From assembly GCA_000372785.1 (NCBI GenBank), contig KB889758.1, positions 22,751-86,750 on the forward strand: a stretch of DNA of 64,000 nt, read 5' to 3'. The DNA comes from a gamma proteobacterium SCGC AB-629-P17 (GTDB lineage Bacteria; Pseudomonadota; Gammaproteobacteria; PS1; Pseudothioglobaceae). The notes below the pieces were generated by a model. That model saw only the letters and a program-made list of their open reading frames with translations, was not told the DNA's origin and ran no database searches. How positions within the stretch are numbered: position 1 is the first letter of the stretch; every line of letters starts with the position of its first letter. The position numbers were made by a program, and so were the translations under genes. Shown here piece by piece: positions 31,614 to 44,089 of this stretch.

Positions 31614-32254
31614 TTGCTGAGAATCTTAAAAAAGTAAAGTCACGAATCGATTCGGTTAAGCACGAACAAAAAGTTCAGTTGATTGCCGTTAGCAAAGCTC
31701 ACTCAGTCACTAAAATTCAAGAGGCTGTAGATGCAGGACAAATGCATTTCGGAGAAAATTATCTTCAAGAATCTCTGGATAAGATTGATTTGTTTGAAGA
31801 AAAGAATCTGGTTTGGCATTTTATTGGTCCGATACAGTCAAACAAAACTGCAAGCATTGCTGAAAAATTTGATTGGGTTCACAGTGTAGAAAGATATAAG
31901 ATTGCAAAGAGGCTTAGTGACCAAAGACCTTCCAAGCTGGACCAATTGAATGTCCTATTGCAGGTTAACATCGACCGAGAAAAGACCAAGTCTGGTTTTT
32001 TTCTAGAGGATATTGAAGAAATTGTTCCGGAAATAAAAAAGTTACCAAATATTGCATTAAGAGGTTTTATGTGCATTCCAAATCCGGATAATTCTGCTGA
32101 TAGTTTTACTAAAATGTCCGTATTGCTATCAAAATATCCCGATTTGGATGCTCTTTCAATGGGAATGTCTGCCGATTTGGAGCTAGCGATAGAGAAAGGC
32201 GCCACTTTCGTAAGAGTTGGTACCGATATTTTTGGTGAGAGAGAATATAATTGA
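31610..32254 (+). CDS. yggS: YggS family PLP homeostasis protein
   Basis: AVSKAHSVTKIQEAVDAGQMHFGENYLQE, WHFIGPIQSNK, LSMGMSADLELAIEKGATFVRVGTDIFG. Confidence 0.95.
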
Positions 32255-32300
32255 TTGACATCATATTACGAGATAAATACTTTTAATGAGATATGACAAT

Positions 32301-32792
32301 ATGAAAATTAGATTATTTATTACCGGTGGAACTATTGACAAGGTTTACAATCAATCAAACGGTGAACTTGAATTTGATAAAACTCATTTTCCGGAAATAC
32401 TCTCACGGGCAAGACTAGAAATAGATGTGTTGATAGAAGAGCTGCTATTAATAGATAGCCTGGACATGGTTGATGCTGACCGCGAGTTAATTTTAGAGAA
32501 GTGTGTTAAGTGTTATGAAAGATTCATTCTTATTACTCATGGGACTGACACGATGTGTGAAACTGCTAGACTATTGGGAGAGAACTCTATTGACAAGACA
32601 ATCGTTTTATTTGGATCGATGGTGCCTTATACAGTCAATGATTCTGATGCATTTTTTAATTTTGGTTGTGCTTTAGGTTCAATGCAATTACTAAAAGCGG
32701 GCGTTTATATCGCCATGAATGGGCGAATACTGCCATGGCACGACGTAGAAAAAAATAGGAGCTTGGGCATCTTTCAGACACGAAGCTCCTAA
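32301..32792 (+). CDS. Short asparaginase-domain protein (N-terminal asparaginase fold only)
   Basis: ITGGTIDK and ITHGTDTM motifs of type I/II asparaginases. Only ~160 aa. Confidence 0.8.
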   Translation: MKIRLFITGGTIDKVYNQSNGELEFDKTHFPEILSRARLEIDVLIEELLLIDSLDMVDADRELILEKCVKCYERFILITHGTDTMCETARLLGENSIDKTIVLFGSMVPYTVNDSDAFFNFGCALGSMQLLKAGVYIAMNGRILPWHDVEKNRSLGIFQTRSS

Positions 32793-32806
32793 TTATTGAT
32801 CAAAGT

Positions 32807-33265
32807 TTATTTGGCGTTATCAATGATGTATTGAATGGCGGATTTAAGTTCGTTGTCTGAACAGTCCATACAAGTCCCTTTTGGCGGCATGCCACCCTTA
32901 CCGGCAATGGCTACCGTAAGAAGATCATCAATTCCACGTTCGATTCTTGGTGCCCAATCCTCAAGAGAGCCAAACTTTGGTGCATCCATGATGCCTGAAT
33001 CGTGACAACTCTGGCACTTACTGTAAACTTGCTCACCTGAGCGTTCAGTTTGATTTGAGGTATCAGTTGAAGCTACAGCACTAGAGCTATCAATACTAAC
33101 TTCTCCAATGGGCTTTATACGTTCTATTGTTGCATTATCGACCTGAAAATCTTTGCTAGCTGAATGATCGCTAGAAGCGTTAAAGGACTTAAAACCAATA
33201 AAAAGCATAACAATAGCCCAGACGGCAATCATTAATTTTGTAGAACCTTTGGTAGCTTGACTCAT
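32807..33265 (-). CDS. Cytochrome c5-like monoheme protein, membrane anchored
   Basis: TM segment and CQSCHDSG heme site. Internal ATG at 33265 chosen over the 5'-extended ORF, which overlaps the yhdP promoter region. Confidence 0.85.
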   Translation of the reverse strand: MSQATKGSTKLMIAVWAIVMLFIGFKSFNASSDHSASKDFQVDNATIERIKPIGEVSIDSSSAVASTDTSNQTERSGEQVYSKCQSCHDSGIMDAPKFGSLEDWAPRIERGIDDLLTVAIAGKGGMPPKGTCMDCSDNELKSAIQYIIDNAK

Positions 33266-33347
33266 TGTATCTTCCTTGTTAATTCGATTAAATTCCGGCA
33301 TATTATACATTTGGTTATAATTGCCTACAGTCGAATACAACAGAAAT

Positions 33348-35870
33348 ATGCTTAAAAAAACTCTCCTCAGAGGTCTTAATTTACTAAAAATAAGTACCTG
33401 GATAACTGCCATAGTTTCAGTACTTTTGTTGCTGACTATTGCATTTTTTGTCACATTCCCACAAACAATTAAAACTTCCCTAGAGGACAGACTTTCCGAA
33501 ATTAGTGGCTTAGAGGTTAGAGTTGATAAATTGTCACTCGAATTCCAAGACAACGAACTCTTGTTGGCGGTTAGAGGGCTCGATATTGGTGCTGCAGGGT
33601 TAAATCCGATAGCGTCAATTGATGTGTTGCGATGGGATGCTAATTTATTGGCTCTTTATAGAGGAATTGAAATACCTGGTCACATCGATATCAATGAATT
33701 GGTCATTGATACCTCTTCTATTGACGAATATATATCTATTATCAATACGGATTCAGTATTTTCTAATTTGGGTTTGTCAGGCATACTAGCTCTTCAAACC
33801 CTATCAGTGAATAGTACAGTACTTATTGGCGATGAATCAGTCCAACTTGCACCTATAGAATTAAAAAGGAACCAAGAGAAGATTGTTTTGTCAATGGAGA
33901 ACCAGCCACTTATTATTGATTCTGAGATACCAAAACTAGGCAACACAGTAAACATCAAAACCAGTATTGATGTTAAAAAGGCAAGAGCTGATAGGGTTGC
34001 CGTTATTCCATTTACGATAAAGAATGAAGATTTTAATCTTTCAGCTCAACTTAAAATATTTTCAGAACAAGATAAAGTTTATCTAGAGTTTCAAAGCTAT
34101 ATTGATTATATTGATGTCACTAAAATCAATCAAAATATTCCGGAAGCACTTGCGAACACACACAGTACCAAATGGCTCGATGAAGTTATCACAGAGGGTA
34201 TGTTGACAGACATCATGCTGACGACACGGTTTAATATATCTGGTGAGCTTGAAACTCCAAATACAAAGTTTTCAGCTAACCTTAAAGATGCCAAGTTAAA
34301 TGTGAATCCTGATTGGATGCCGATAACAGGTCTAAATGCAAAAGTAACATTTTCCAATGATTATGTCAATATAACTGGAAGAAATGCCAAACTTGAAGAC
34401 ATTGATTTAAACTACTTAAATATTTCTACTCGCAATTTTAATAAGTCTGAAGCTAAATTAGTATTAAACGGTAGATTTAATTCAGACAGTGAGACAATTT
34501 CTCAATTTATAGAGAAGTCACCAGTCCCAGTTCGAGTTAAAGACTATCTAAAGGAATTTGAATTGAGTGGTGATATTTGGGGTAATGTCACTGTTGTCGC
34601 ACCATTTCAACAGGATAATAAGGAAAAATTTGGAATTGATTTTGACATGTATGTAACCGACAATACTTTAAGTATATTTGATGAAAAGTTTTCCGTTAAA
34701 CAATACAACTCACAGATTTCATACCATGATGGCTTAATACAAACCAAAGGCAAGGGTGAAATAGGTGGTGAGTTATTTGAATTAGCCTTAAACCCTAATG
34801 ACTGGATTGATAACAAATCTTCAACAATGAGGGTAAAAATTAGTCATCCAGGTCATAACATCGATGCTTATGTTAGTAAGAAAACGCGTAATGAATGGCA
34901 TACTCAAATTGAGTCAAAAGACCTACAAGTGAGTGTCGACTTTTCACTACGTGATAATGATCCAAGCATTGTTAAATTGAGTGGTCTCAATATAACATCT
35001 GTCGAGGAAATCAATAGTCCTTGGAAAATTTCTCCAGAAAATTTTCCAAGCTTTCACTTAATATCAAAGGATGCTGTAGTAAATGGGAAACATGTGCCAA
35101 ACCTTGAAGCTGATTTGATTAGTCATGGTTCAGTCATGGAAATCAGTAACTTGATATTTGAAAATGTTGGGCTAAGCGAAGAGGACTTGATATTTAATGG
35201 CACCTGGCTGGATGGTCGGACGGCACTAAGAGCAAATGCTTCACATCGAAACCTATCTGACTTCTTGGTAAAATTTGGCGTAGATGAACCGGTCAGCGGT
35301 GGCGAATTTACAGCGGATGTTCGTCTATTTTGCGACTGCAATCCCTGGGAAGCAACGATACCAAGAATTAGCGGTTTTATGACAACTGATATTGAGGAGG
35401 GAGTCTTTACTAATCAGGATCCAAACTTCTTTAAGTTGCTCTCATTTATTAATTTAGAGTCAATCGCGAATAGGATGAGAATGTCAAGAAGTGAACTTAG
35501 AGAGCAGGGCTTTGTGTATGACCGAATTAATGTTAAATTGTTGGTAAACAATGGTAAGGCCAAGATTGAATACTTTCAAGTCGAGAGTGAGGAAAGCGAC
35601 ATCGAGTTGACGGGTTATGTAGATTTAATTGAGCGTGATTACAATTTAGCAGCAAATGTCCAACCTTCAATTGCTGATACCATACCCTTGGCGACTTATT
35701 TAGCTGGCGGCGGTTTGGCTGGTTTTGGTGTATGGGCTGCCGATAAGATGCTTTTTGGTGGTGAAATTATTAGTTCTTTATTTGATAATGTTGTTGAGAT
35801 TACCTTTGTCATTACAGGGCCTTGGTCTGATCCCGTAATCGAAAAACTAGATGGAGTGAAAGTTTTATGA
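33348..35870 (+). CDS. yhdP: YhdP/AsmA-like large membrane-anchored protein
   Basis: About 840 aa, N-terminal TM, repetitive beta-rich domain, C-terminal YNLAANVQPSIADTIPLATYLAGGG...GPWSDPVIEKL typical of YhdP. Confidence 0.82.
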   Translation: MLKKTLLRGLNLLKISTWITAIVSVLLLLTIAFFVTFPQTIKTSLEDRLSEISGLEVRVDKLSLEFQDNELLLAVRGLDIGAAGLNPIASIDVLRWDANLLALYRGIEIPGHIDINELVIDTSSIDEYISIINTDSVFSNLGLSGILALQTLSVNSTVLIGDESVQLAPIELKRNQEKIVLSMENQPLIIDSEIPKLGNTVNIKTSIDVKKARADRVAVIPFTIKNEDFNLSAQLKIFSEQDKVYLEFQSYIDYIDVTKINQNIPEALANTHSTKWLDEVITEGMLTDIMLTTRFNISGELETPNTKFSANLKDAKLNVNPDWMPITGLNAKVTFSNDYVNITGRNAKLEDIDLNYLNISTRNFNKSEAKLVLNGRFNSDSETISQFIEKSPVPVRVKDYLKEFELSGDIWGNVTVVAPFQQDNKEKFGIDFDMYVTDNTLSIFDEKFSVKQYNSQISYHDGLIQTKGKGEIGGELFELALNPNDWIDNKSSTMRVKISHPGHNIDAYVSKKTRNEWHTQIESKDLQVSVDFSLRDNDPSIVKLSGLNITSVEEINSPWKISPENFPSFHLISKDAVVNGKHVPNLEADLISHGSVMEISNLIFENVGLSEEDLIFNGTWLDGRTALRANASHRNLSDFLVKFGVDEPVSGGEFTADVRLFCDCNPWEATIPRISGFMTTDIEEGVFTNQDPNFFKLLSFINLESIANRMRMSRSELREQGFVYDRINVKLLVNNGKAKIEYFQVESEESDIELTGYVDLIERDYNLAANVQPSIADTIPLATYLAGGGLAGFGVWAADKMLFGGEIISSLFDNVVEITFVITGPWSDPVIEKLDGVKVL

Positions 35871-37291
35871 TAAATCAATTACTTAATGATCATAGTATTA
35901 CTAAAGATAGGATTTATGGGTTACTAAATTCCCTATCTGAAACTGGCGCTGACTATTCTGATTTATATTTTCAACACTCAATAGCAGAATCATGGCTATT
36001 GGATGAGGGTATCGTCAAGGATGGATCATATAGTATCAGTCACGGTACTGGTGTGCGTTGTGTTAAAGGAGATAAAACAGGTTTTTCTTATTCAGATGAC
36101 TTGAATCTTAAGGCAATCCAGGGCGCTATTGATTTTGCAAAAGGAATATCTGGTAGCACTCGAGTTCAAAACTCAAACCCTCTTAAGAGTAGAGATTATC
36201 CTTCTAAGTATCCAGCTTTAAGCCCACTTGAGAGCTTAACCTCAAAAGAAAAGGTTGAATTACTGAGGCAGATTAACTCGATTGCTCGAAAAGAACCCAA
36301 AGTGGTTCAAGTCAGTGCTTCACTTTCCGGTGCTTACACCGAGGTTTTAATTGCTTCTACGGATGGTGTTTATCAAATGGATTGCCGTCCAATGGTAAGA
36401 GTCAATGTAACTGTCATTGTTGAGCACAATGGCAGAATTGAGCAAGGCTCAAGTGGCGGCGGCGGTCGCTATGATTATGGATACTTTGTCAACAACTCTT
36501 TAGCTGAAACTTACACCAAAGAGGCTCTTCGATTAGCTCTAGTAGCGCTGGAATCAATAGAAGCACCTGCAGGTAAAATGCCTGTCATCCTTGGCTCTGG
36601 TTGGCCAGGTGTGTTGCTTCACGAAGCAATCGGGCATGGACTCGAGGGTGACTTTAACCGCAAGGGTAGTTCCGTTTTTAGTAACAGAATTGGCGAACAG
36701 ATTTCTAGTGAAAAGTGCACCATTGTTGACAATGGAACAATAGAAAATCGTCGTGGAAGTTTGACAGTTGATGATGAGGGTACTCCAACTCAGGAGACAG
36801 TATTAATAGAGAATGGAATATTGAAAAGATACATGCTGGATAAACTAAATGGTCGCCTCATGGGTCAACCCAGTACCGGTAATGCAAGACGTGAGTCCTA
36901 TGCCCACATCCCCATGCCAAGAATGACCAACACTTACATGCTAAATGGTGAGGATCATTTTGAGGATATGGTGTCTTCAGTAGAGGATGGCATTTATGCG
37001 AAAAATTTTGATGGTGGGCAGGTTGATATTACGTCTGGAAAATTTGTTTTTTCAGCCAATGAAGCTTATCTGATAAAAGCTGGCAAGATAACTAAACCCA
37101 TTAAGGGGGCTACATTGATTGGGTCAGGTGATGAGGTACTGCATCAGATTTCTATGGTCGGGGACGATCTCAAATTAGATTCAGGTGTTGGCGTTTGTGG
37201 TAAAGAGGGTCAAACCGTTCCGGTTGGGGTTGGTCAGCCTAGTTTGAAGGTAGATATGCTGACTGTTGGAGGTACACAGTTAAATATGTAG
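35867..37291 (+). CDS. tldD: Metalloprotease TldD
   Basis: 474 aa. GSGWPGVLLHEAIGHGLEGDFNRK (HExxxH). Confidence 0.96.
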   Translation: MINQLLNDHSITKDRIYGLLNSLSETGADYSDLYFQHSIAESWLLDEGIVKDGSYSISHGTGVRCVKGDKTGFSYSDDLNLKAIQGAIDFAKGISGSTRVQNSNPLKSRDYPSKYPALSPLESLTSKEKVELLRQINSIARKEPKVVQVSASLSGAYTEVLIASTDGVYQMDCRPMVRVNVTVIVEHNGRIEQGSSGGGGRYDYGYFVNNSLAETYTKEALRLALVALESIEAPAGKMPVILGSGWPGVLLHEAIGHGLEGDFNRKGSSVFSNRIGEQISSEKCTIVDNGTIENRRGSLTVDDEGTPTQETVLIENGILKRYMLDKLNGRLMGQPSTGNARRESYAHIPMPRMTNTYMLNGEDHFEDMVSSVEDGIYAKNFDGGQVDITSGKFVFSANEAYLIKAGKITKPIKGATLIGSGDEVLHQISMVGDDLKLDSGVGVCGKEGQTVPVGVGQPSLKVDMLTVGGTQLNM

Positions 37292-37353
37292 GTTAACACC
37301 TGTTCTTTTGCTGGTTTTTAGCACTTTTTTCTGGATTTTTTTGTTTAAGTTGT

Positions 37354-37359
37354 TATAAT
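37354..37359 (+). promoter_or_regulatory. Putative -10 box for the nuo operon
   Basis: TATAAT just upstream of nuoA in the tldD-nuoA gap. Confidence 0.4.
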
Positions 37360-37386
37360 CTCTTGTGGTTCAAACTAACAAAAAAA

Positions 37387-37743
37387 GTGCTAGAAAATTA
37401 TTTACCTATTCTCGTTTTTATTTTCTTAGGAATTGCCTTCGGTGTAGGGCTGACACTTGTTGGTTATCTTCTTGGACCTAGCAAACCTGATGAAGAGAAA
37501 AATTCCCAGTTTGAGTGTGGTTTCCCTGCATTTGAAGATTCAAGAATGCATTTTAATGTGCGGTATTATCTTGTAGCAATTCTCTTCATCCTTTTTGATT
37601 TAGAGGTTGCCTTTTTTATCCCCTGGGCAGTCGTTCAATCGAAACTTGGCTGGTTTGGCTTTATAGGAATGTCCGTTTTCTTGTTGTTGCTTGTAGTTGG
37701 TTTTATTTTCGAGTGGAAGAAGGGTGCTCTAGAGTGGGAGTAA
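37387..37743 (+). CDS. nuoA: NADH-quinone oxidoreductase subunit A
   Basis: [29 protein letters not shown] start at 37387 preferred over the TTG at 37363. Confidence 0.96.
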   Translation: MLENYLPILVFIFLGIAFGVGLTLVGYLLGPSKPDEEKNSQFECGFPAFEDSRMHFNVRYYLVAILFILFDLEVAFFIPWAVVQSKLGWFGFIGMSVFLLLLVVGFIFEWKKGALEWE

Positions 37744-37755
37744 TGAGAATTTATT

Positions 37756-38235
37756 ATGGCTATTGAAGGTTTAATGAAAGAGGGCTTTGTGACCACTTCG
37801 CTGGACAAGGTAATCAACTGGGCGCGCACTGGGTCTCTTTGGCCAATGACCTTTGGTTTGGCTTGTTGCGCTGTTGAAATGATGGAAGCTGGCTCATCAC
37901 GATACGATCTCGACCGTTTTGGTATCGTTTTCCGGCCAACACCTCGTCAATCTGACTTGATGATTGTCGCAGGAACCTTAACAAACAAGATGGCACCTGC
38001 TTTACGCAAAGTTTATGATCAGATGCCAGAACCTAGGTATGTCATATCTATGGGATCCTGTGCTAATGGCGGTGGTTATTACCATTACTCTTATGCGGTT
38101 GTTCGGGGTTGTGACAGAATTGTACCGGTTGATGTTTATGTACCTGGCTGCCCACCTACTGCAGAAGCCCTGCTGTATGGAATACTTCAACTGCAAGATA
38201 AAATACGTCGGACCAATACCATTGCTCGAAGCTAG
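37756..38235 (+). CDS. nuoB: NADH-quinone oxidoreductase subunit B
   Basis: 159 aa. [50 protein letters not shown]. Confidence 0.98.
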   Translation: MAIEGLMKEGFVTTSLDKVINWARTGSLWPMTFGLACCAVEMMEAGSSRYDLDRFGIVFRPTPRQSDLMIVAGTLTNKMAPALRKVYDQMPEPRYVISMGSCANGGGYYHYSYAVVRGCDRIVPVDVYVPGCPPTAEALLYGILQLQDKIRRTNTIARS

Positions 38236-38238
38236 TTT

Positions 38239-38853
38239 ATGAAAAAATTAAAACAACAATTAATCAAAGCATTTGGCAGAAAAAACGTTCACGACTCTTT
38301 TGATGAGTTAACTTTGACAATTGATAGCAATAGTGTTATGGAAATCTGTACCCAACTAAGAGATGAGTTTGATTTCGATATTTTGGTTGACTTGTGCGGT
38401 ATCGATTACCTTTCTTATGGAGAATCAGATTGGGATGGTAATGCTAGTTCTTCTGGCTATGGTCGCGCCCGTGAAGTACAACTTTCTGAAAAAAAACAAA
38501 GCAATCGATTTGGTGTTATTTACCATTTATTGTCAGTTTCAAACAATAATCGTCTACGAGTAAAAGCACTTCTTCCAGATAGCTCGCTGATGATTAAGTC
38601 TGTTACAGGTATTTGGAATTCGGCCGATTGGTATGAAAGAGAAGCCTTTGATTTATTTGGTATCTTGTTTGAGAACCATACCGATTTGCGCAGAATTTTG
38701 ACGGATTATGGATTTGTTGGCCACCCACTTAGAAAAGACTTTCCAATGATTGGTGAAGTCGAAATGCGCTACGACGAAGAATTAGGCAGAGTAGTTTATG
38801 AGCCAGTAAGTATAGAGCCGAATGTCAGCGTTCCTAGGGTTATAAGGAAATAA
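38239..38853 (+). CDS. nuoC: NADH-quinone oxidoreductase subunit C
   Basis: 204 aa. [39 protein letters not shown]. Confidence 0.97.
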   Translation: MKKLKQQLIKAFGRKNVHDSFDELTLTIDSNSVMEICTQLRDEFDFDILVDLCGIDYLSYGESDWDGNASSSGYGRAREVQLSEKKQSNRFGVIYHLLSVSNNNRLRVKALLPDSSLMIKSVTGIWNSADWYEREAFDLFGILFENHTDLRRILTDYGFVGHPLRKDFPMIGEVEMRYDEELGRVVYEPVSIEPNVSVPRVIRK

Positions 38854-38855
38854 CT

Positions 38856-40109
38856 ATGTCAGAGATGCGAAATTACACCCTTAACTTTGGGCCACAACAC
38901 CCTGCGGCACATGGCGTGTTGAGGCTTATTCTTGAGATGGATGGGGAAGTGATAGAGCGTGCTGACCCTCATATCGGGCTTTTGCATAGAGGTACTGAGA
39001 AATTAGCAGAATCAAAACCCTACAACCAGTCAATTGGCTACATGGACAGGCTCGACTACGTTTCCATGATGTGTAATGAACATGCCTATGTGATGGCGAT
39101 TGAAAAGATGCTTGGATTAGAGGTACCTGAGCGTGCAAAATATATTCGCGTGATGTTTGATGAAATCACTCGTATCCTTAATCACCTGATGTGGTTAGGT
39201 ACACATGCACTTGATGTTGGTGCAATGAGTGTCTTCCTTTATGCTTTCAGAGAGCGTGAGAAGTTAATTGATTGTTATGAAGCAGTCAGTGGTTCAAGGA
39301 TGCATGCGACTTATTATCGTCCAGGCGGCGTTTATCGTGACTTGCCTGATAAGATGCCTCAATATCTTGAGTCAAAATTACGCAAAAAAGAGGAACTCAA
39401 GGAGATGAATAAAAATCGTCAAGGATCGTTGCTTGAATTTATCTCAGATTTTGCTGAAAATTTTCCAGATAGCATCGACCAGTATTCTGGCCTTTTGACA
39501 GACAATAGGATTTGGAAACAGCGCCTAGTCAATATTGGCGTTGTTACTGAAGATCGTGCAAAGCAGTTAGGTTTTACCGGACCTATGCTGCGTGGCTCAG
39601 GTGTTGAGTGGGATCTTCGCAAAAACCAACCTTATTCAGTTTATGATCAATTGGAGTTTGACATTCCTGTTGGTGTTACGGGTGACTGCTACGACCGTTA
39701 TTTGGTGCGAATGGAAGAAATGCGCCAGTCATGCCACCTTATTAAACAATGTGTTAAATGGTTAAAATCTAACTCCGGCCCCGTTATGTCTGATGACCAT
39801 AAAGTATCTCCACCTAGTCGGGGCGATATGAAAGATGACATGGAGTCATTGATCCATCACTTTAAATTGTTCACCGAAGGGTACTGCCTGCCTGAAGGTG
39901 AAGTGTATTCAGCTGTTGAAGCCCCTAAAGGTGAGTTTGGCGTCTACTTAGTTTCTGATGGTGCCAACAAACCCTACCGTGTCAAAATGCGGGCTCCTGG
40001 ATTTCCTCATTTAGCGTCCATAGACGAGATGGCCAAAGGACACATGCTCTCAGATGTGGTAACGATTATTGGCACACAGGACATTGTTTTTGGAGAAATT
40101 GATAGATGA
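38856..40109 (+). CDS. nuoD: NADH-quinone oxidoreductase subunit D
   Basis: 417 aa. [34 protein letters not shown]. Confidence 0.98.
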   Translation: MSEMRNYTLNFGPQHPAAHGVLRLILEMDGEVIERADPHIGLLHRGTEKLAESKPYNQSIGYMDRLDYVSMMCNEHAYVMAIEKMLGLEVPERAKYIRVMFDEITRILNHLMWLGTHALDVGAMSVFLYAFREREKLIDCYEAVSGSRMHATYYRPGGVYRDLPDKMPQYLESKLRKKEELKEMNKNRQGSLLEFISDFAENFPDSIDQYSGLLTDNRIWKQRLVNIGVVTEDRAKQLGFTGPMLRGSGVEWDLRKNQPYSVYDQLEFDIPVGVTGDCYDRYLVRMEEMRQSCHLIKQCVKWLKSNSGPVMSDDHKVSPPSRGDMKDDMESLIHHFKLFTEGYCLPEGEVYSAVEAPKGEFGVYLVSDGANKPYRVKMRAPGFPHLASIDEMAKGHMLSDVVTIIGTQDIVFGEIDR

Positions 40110-40579
40110 TTTCGGACCAAGCGAAAAAAGAAATTGACATTTGGGTAGCAAAATATCCTCAAGGGAAGCAAAGCTCTGCTGTGATGCAGGCGCTGACGAT
40201 TGTTCAAAAGGAAAATGGCGGGAGTTTAACAAATGAGTTAATACAAGCTGTTGCAGATTACCTTGAAATGCCCGCAATTAGCGTTCAAGAGGTGGCCACC
40301 TTTTATGAAAACTACAACAACAAGCCGGTAGGAAAACATGTGATTCGCTTTTGTCATAATATATCTTGCATGCTAAACGGCTCGGACGAGTTAATCTCTT
40401 ATTTAGAGGAAAAATTGGACGTCAAAACGGGTGAGATAAGTAAGGATGGTCTGGTTAGTGTTAAAAAGGTTGAATGTTTGGGTGCCTGTGTAGGTGGGCC
40501 AATGTGTCAAATTGGTGACCAATATTACGAAAATCTAACAGAAAAACGTGTTGATGAGATTTTGGATGGTCTAAAGTGA
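40106..40579 (+). CDS. nuoE: NADH-quinone oxidoreductase subunit E
   Basis: 157 aa. [22 protein letters not shown]...[14 protein letters not shown]. Confidence 0.96.
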   Translation: MISDQAKKEIDIWVAKYPQGKQSSAVMQALTIVQKENGGSLTNELIQAVADYLEMPAISVQEVATFYENYNNKPVGKHVIRFCHNISCMLNGSDELISYLEEKLDVKTGEISKDGLVSVKKVECLGACVGGPMCQIGDQYYENLTEKRVDEILDGLK

Positions 40580-41850
40580 ATAACATTTGTTTGAAAACCA
40601 TAGATAAAGATAACCCTTCAAGTCTAGCGACTTATGAAACCATGGGCGGCTATAAAGTTTGGCACAAAATTCTTCATGGCGAGCTATCACCCGAGAAGAT
40701 TCTTGAAGAGTTAAAGACTTCAGGTCTAAGGGGGCGAGGTGGTGCTGGTTTTCCAACAGGACTAAAGTGGAGTTTTATGCCTCGCAACCAAGAGGGACAG
40801 AAGTATGTGGTTTGTAATTCTGACGAAGGAGAGCCGGGCACTTGTCATGATCGTGACATTTTAAGATTTAATCCTCACTCAGTCATTGAAGGGATGGCTA
40901 TAGCAGGCTATGTGATGAATGCAACAGTGGGTTATAACTATATTCGTGGTGAGTTCATGGAGCCTTATTACCGTTTTGAAGAGGCCTTGAAAGAGGTTTA
41001 TGAAGCTGGCTTATTGGGCACTAACATTAAAGGCAGTAAGGTGTGTTTTGATCTTTATTCACACCTAGGAGCAGGTGCTTATATTTGTGGTGAGGAAACA
41101 GCACTATTGGAGTCACTTGAGGGTAAAAAAGGACAACCAAGATTTAAGCCACCGTTCCCAGCAAATGTAGGCCTTTATGGAAAACCAACAACCATCAATA
41201 ATACTGAGAGTTTTGCATCAGTACCTGAAATTCTTTCTCTAGGTGGCCAATGGTTTGCTGATCTAGGTGTGGCAAATTCAGGTGGTACCAAGTGTTTTTC
41301 TGTAACTGGTAATGTCAAGAATCCTGCTAATTTTGAAGTTCCAATGGGGACACCTTTTAGTGAATTGTTGGAATTGGCTGGTGGATTAAAGAAAGGAAGA
41401 ACTCTTAAAGGGGTAATTCCTGGAGGTTCATCAACACCATTAATTCTTGCAGCAGAGGCGATGAAAATGACAATGGATTATGATTCCATTGAAAAGGCAG
41501 GGTCGATGTTAGGAGCCGGTTCAGTTATTGTGATGGATGATACAACCTGCATGGTGAAGACTTTGACGCGCTTGGCGCACTTTTATTACGATGAATCTTG
41601 CGGTCAGTGCACTCCATGCAGAGAAGGTACAGGCTGGATGTATCGAGTCCTAAAACGCATTATGGATGGCCAGGGAAAGAGTGAAGACTTGAAGCTTCTA
41701 CTTTCAGTGCAGGATAAGATGTTAGGCAATACCATTTGTGCTTTGGCTGATGGCGCTGCAATGCCCATTGAGAGTTTTATTAGACATTTTAGAGAAGAGT
41801 TTGAATATTACATCAAACACGGAAAAAGTATGGTGGAAAACGATGGTTGA
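40576..41850 (+). CDS. nuoF: NADH-quinone oxidoreductase subunit F
   Basis: 424 aa. [52 protein letters not shown]. Confidence 0.98.
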   Translation: MNNICLKTIDKDNPSSLATYETMGGYKVWHKILHGELSPEKILEELKTSGLRGRGGAGFPTGLKWSFMPRNQEGQKYVVCNSDEGEPGTCHDRDILRFNPHSVIEGMAIAGYVMNATVGYNYIRGEFMEPYYRFEEALKEVYEAGLLGTNIKGSKVCFDLYSHLGAGAYICGEETALLESLEGKKGQPRFKPPFPANVGLYGKPTTINNTESFASVPEILSLGGQWFADLGVANSGGTKCFSVTGNVKNPANFEVPMGTPFSELLELAGGLKKGRTLKGVIPGGSSTPLILAAEAMKMTMDYDSIEKAGSMLGAGSVIVMDDTTCMVKTLTRLAHFYYDESCGQCTPCREGTGWMYRVLKRIMDGQGKSEDLKLLLSVQDKMLGNTICALADGAAMPIESFIRHFREEFEYYIKHGKSMVENDG

Positions 41851-44086
41851 TATTGAAATCGAAATCGACGGTAAAGTTGTACATGGATATTCAGGTGAGA
41901 GTCTCATTTCAATTGCGGATAGAGAGGGTATCGATATTCCTCGATTCTGTTACCACAAGAAACTATCTGTAGCAGCAAACTGCAGAATGTGTTTAGTCGA
42001 TATAGAGGGTAATCCAAAACCACAACCTGCATGTTCAACACCAAGCTCTGCTGGGATGAAAGTTCATACCAAGAATAAAAAGGCTAAAACTGCACAAAAG
42101 GCTGTTATGGAGTTTTTGTTAATCAACCACCCACTGGATTGTCCAATTTGTGACCAAGGTGGTGAATGTGAGTTACAAGATGTTGCTATGGAATATGGTT
42201 CTGACATATCAAGGTTTACCGAAGGTAAGCGTATTGTTGATGATAAAGGGATAGGTGCCCTTATTCAAACAGATATGACACGATGTATCCACTGTACACG
42301 TTGTGTTCGATTTGGTGCAGAAGTTGCAGGTATAGTTGAAATGGGTGCTACAGGTCGAGGCGAAGATTTGAAGATTGAACCGTTTTTATCAGAAGGGATT
42401 CAGTCAGAACTTTCGGGTAATATGATTGATGTATGTCCGGTCGGAGCATTAACCTCTAAACCTTTCCGTTATGAGGTTAGGTCTTGGCAAATGAACTCGA
42501 TTCAGACCATTGCGCGTCATGATCTAGTGGGTTCAAATATCTTTGCTCAAACACATAAAAGCAAAGTCAAGCGTGTAGTTGCCAGAGACAATGAAAGCAT
42601 CAATGAGACTTGGATTTCAGATAGAGATCGTTTTTCATACCAAGGGCTTAATAGTGAAAATCGCATCTTGATTCCTAAGATTAAAATCAAAGGTGAATGG
42701 CAAGATGCTTCATGGGAAGATGCACTAGATTTTGCAACAAACGGCATAAAAAAGCACGCCAAAGAAGGACCACAATTTGGTACTCTTGCATCCAAAAACG
42801 CAACTCTTGAAGAGTTATATTTGCTACAAAAATTTACAAGAAGCCTAGAATCAGATAACCTTGATTATCGTCTAGATGCTTCCAATCCGAATCACGCGAA
42901 AGTATTAGAATCAAATATTTCTTTAACTGAATTAGAGGCAATCGATTATGCGCTTATTGTAAATTCATATTTACGCTTAGAGCAGCCAATGATCAATCAT
43001 CGTATTAGAAAGGCGACTTTAAATGGTGCGAGGGTTTCGACTATAAATGCGAAGGCTTTTGATTTCAATTATCGCGTCAGTCATTCTCTATTAACATCCC
43101 CACAAAATACTGTAGCTACTCTTTCATCTGTCTTAAAAGCGTTGCTCGATAAAAGTTCACAAGCCTTGCCTGACCACCTAAATTCTGTGACTGTTCATCA
43201 AGCCCATATTGATATTGCTCATGCGCTTTTGAATGCCGATCATCCAGTGGTTGTACTTGGAGAGCATGTGAATGGCAATAGATGCTCGGACCAAGTAGCT
43301 AAACTGGTTTTTGAAATCGCTAAAGCCGCGGATGCAAAAACGCTAAATGCAAGTTTAACGGGCAATGCACATTCTGCAGAAAGGGTGAATTTTAAGCCTG
43401 ACAACGGTAAAAATGCTCTACAAATTCTTTCATCTGATTTGACTGCATTTGTTTTGTTCGATGTTTATCCGAATTTTGACTGTATTGAACCAGAAAATGC
43501 AATCGAACATTTGAGCCGTGATGATGCATTTGTTATTGTTATGAATAGTTTTGAAGATGAATCGGTTTTGAGTTTTGCAAACGTAATTTTACCAATTGCA
43601 AGTTTCTATGAAACTTCTGGTACACACATCAATGTAGACAATCTTGCTCAGTCCTATAGTGCATCAATTAAGAGTGCTGGAGAATCGAAACCAGGCTGGA
43701 AAGTAATTAAAGTTTTAGCGGATTTGCTAAATCTAGAAGGCTTTGACTTTACGGATTCATCCCAGATAGCTGATGAAGCATTATCTATAACCTCTAGTGT
43801 CTCCGAGATAGAGGCTCCTACTAGCAATTCTGAAATGCCGAATGTTACTACTGTTTGGCAATACACACCCTATGCTAGTGATGTAGTTGTTCGTCATGCT
43901 TCTTCATTACAACAAACACGGATTGGCAAGATGAATGAGGCTTCGGTTTGCAAGGCGACTGCAAAATTATTAAAACTCTCAGAAGGTGACCTGTATAAGG
44001 GTGTCCCAGTCAATATTAACGAATCAGTAGCGGAAGGTTGTGTGTTTGTTCACACTCATCTTCCAAGACAGTTAGGAGTGGTATAG
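41843..44086 (+). CDS. nuoG: NADH-quinone oxidoreductase subunit G
   Basis: N-terminal 2Fe-2S ([18 protein letters not shown]), [27 protein letters not shown] at 41843 inside the nuoF 3' end. Confidence 0.96.
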   Translation: MVDIEIEIDGKVVHGYSGESLISIADREGIDIPRFCYHKKLSVAANCRMCLVDIEGNPKPQPACSTPSSAGMKVHTKNKKAKTAQKAVMEFLLINHPLDCPICDQGGECELQDVAMEYGSDISRFTEGKRIVDDKGIGALIQTDMTRCIHCTRCVRFGAEVAGIVEMGATGRGEDLKIEPFLSEGIQSELSGNMIDVCPVGALTSKPFRYEVRSWQMNSIQTIARHDLVGSNIFAQTHKSKVKRVVARDNESINETWISDRDRFSYQGLNSENRILIPKIKIKGEWQDASWEDALDFATNGIKKHAKEGPQFGTLASKNATLEELYLLQKFTRSLESDNLDYRLDASNPNHAKVLESNISLTELEAIDYALIVNSYLRLEQPMINHRIRKATLNGARVSTINAKAFDFNYRVSHSLLTSPQNTVATLSSVLKALLDKSSQALPDHLNSVTVHQAHIDIAHALLNADHPVVVLGEHVNGNRCSDQVAKLVFEIAKAADAKTLNASLTGNAHSAERVNFKPDNGKNALQILSSDLTAFVLFDVYPNFDCIEPENAIEHLSRDDAFVIVMNSFEDESVLSFANVILPIASFYETSGTHINVDNLAQSYSASIKSAGESKPGWKVIKVLADLLNLEGFDFTDSSQIADEALSITSSVSEIEAPTSNSEMPNVTTVWQYTPYASDVVVRHASSLQQTRIGKMNEASVCKATAKLLKLSEGDLYKGVPVNINESVAEGCVFVHTHLPRQLGVV

Positions 44087-44089
44087 ATT

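Noticed and set aside
38407-38508. Apparent insertion in NuoC ([29 protein letters not shown])
   Set aside because: From memory, comparable insertions occur in separate NuoC subunits of other proteobacteria; not treated as novel.
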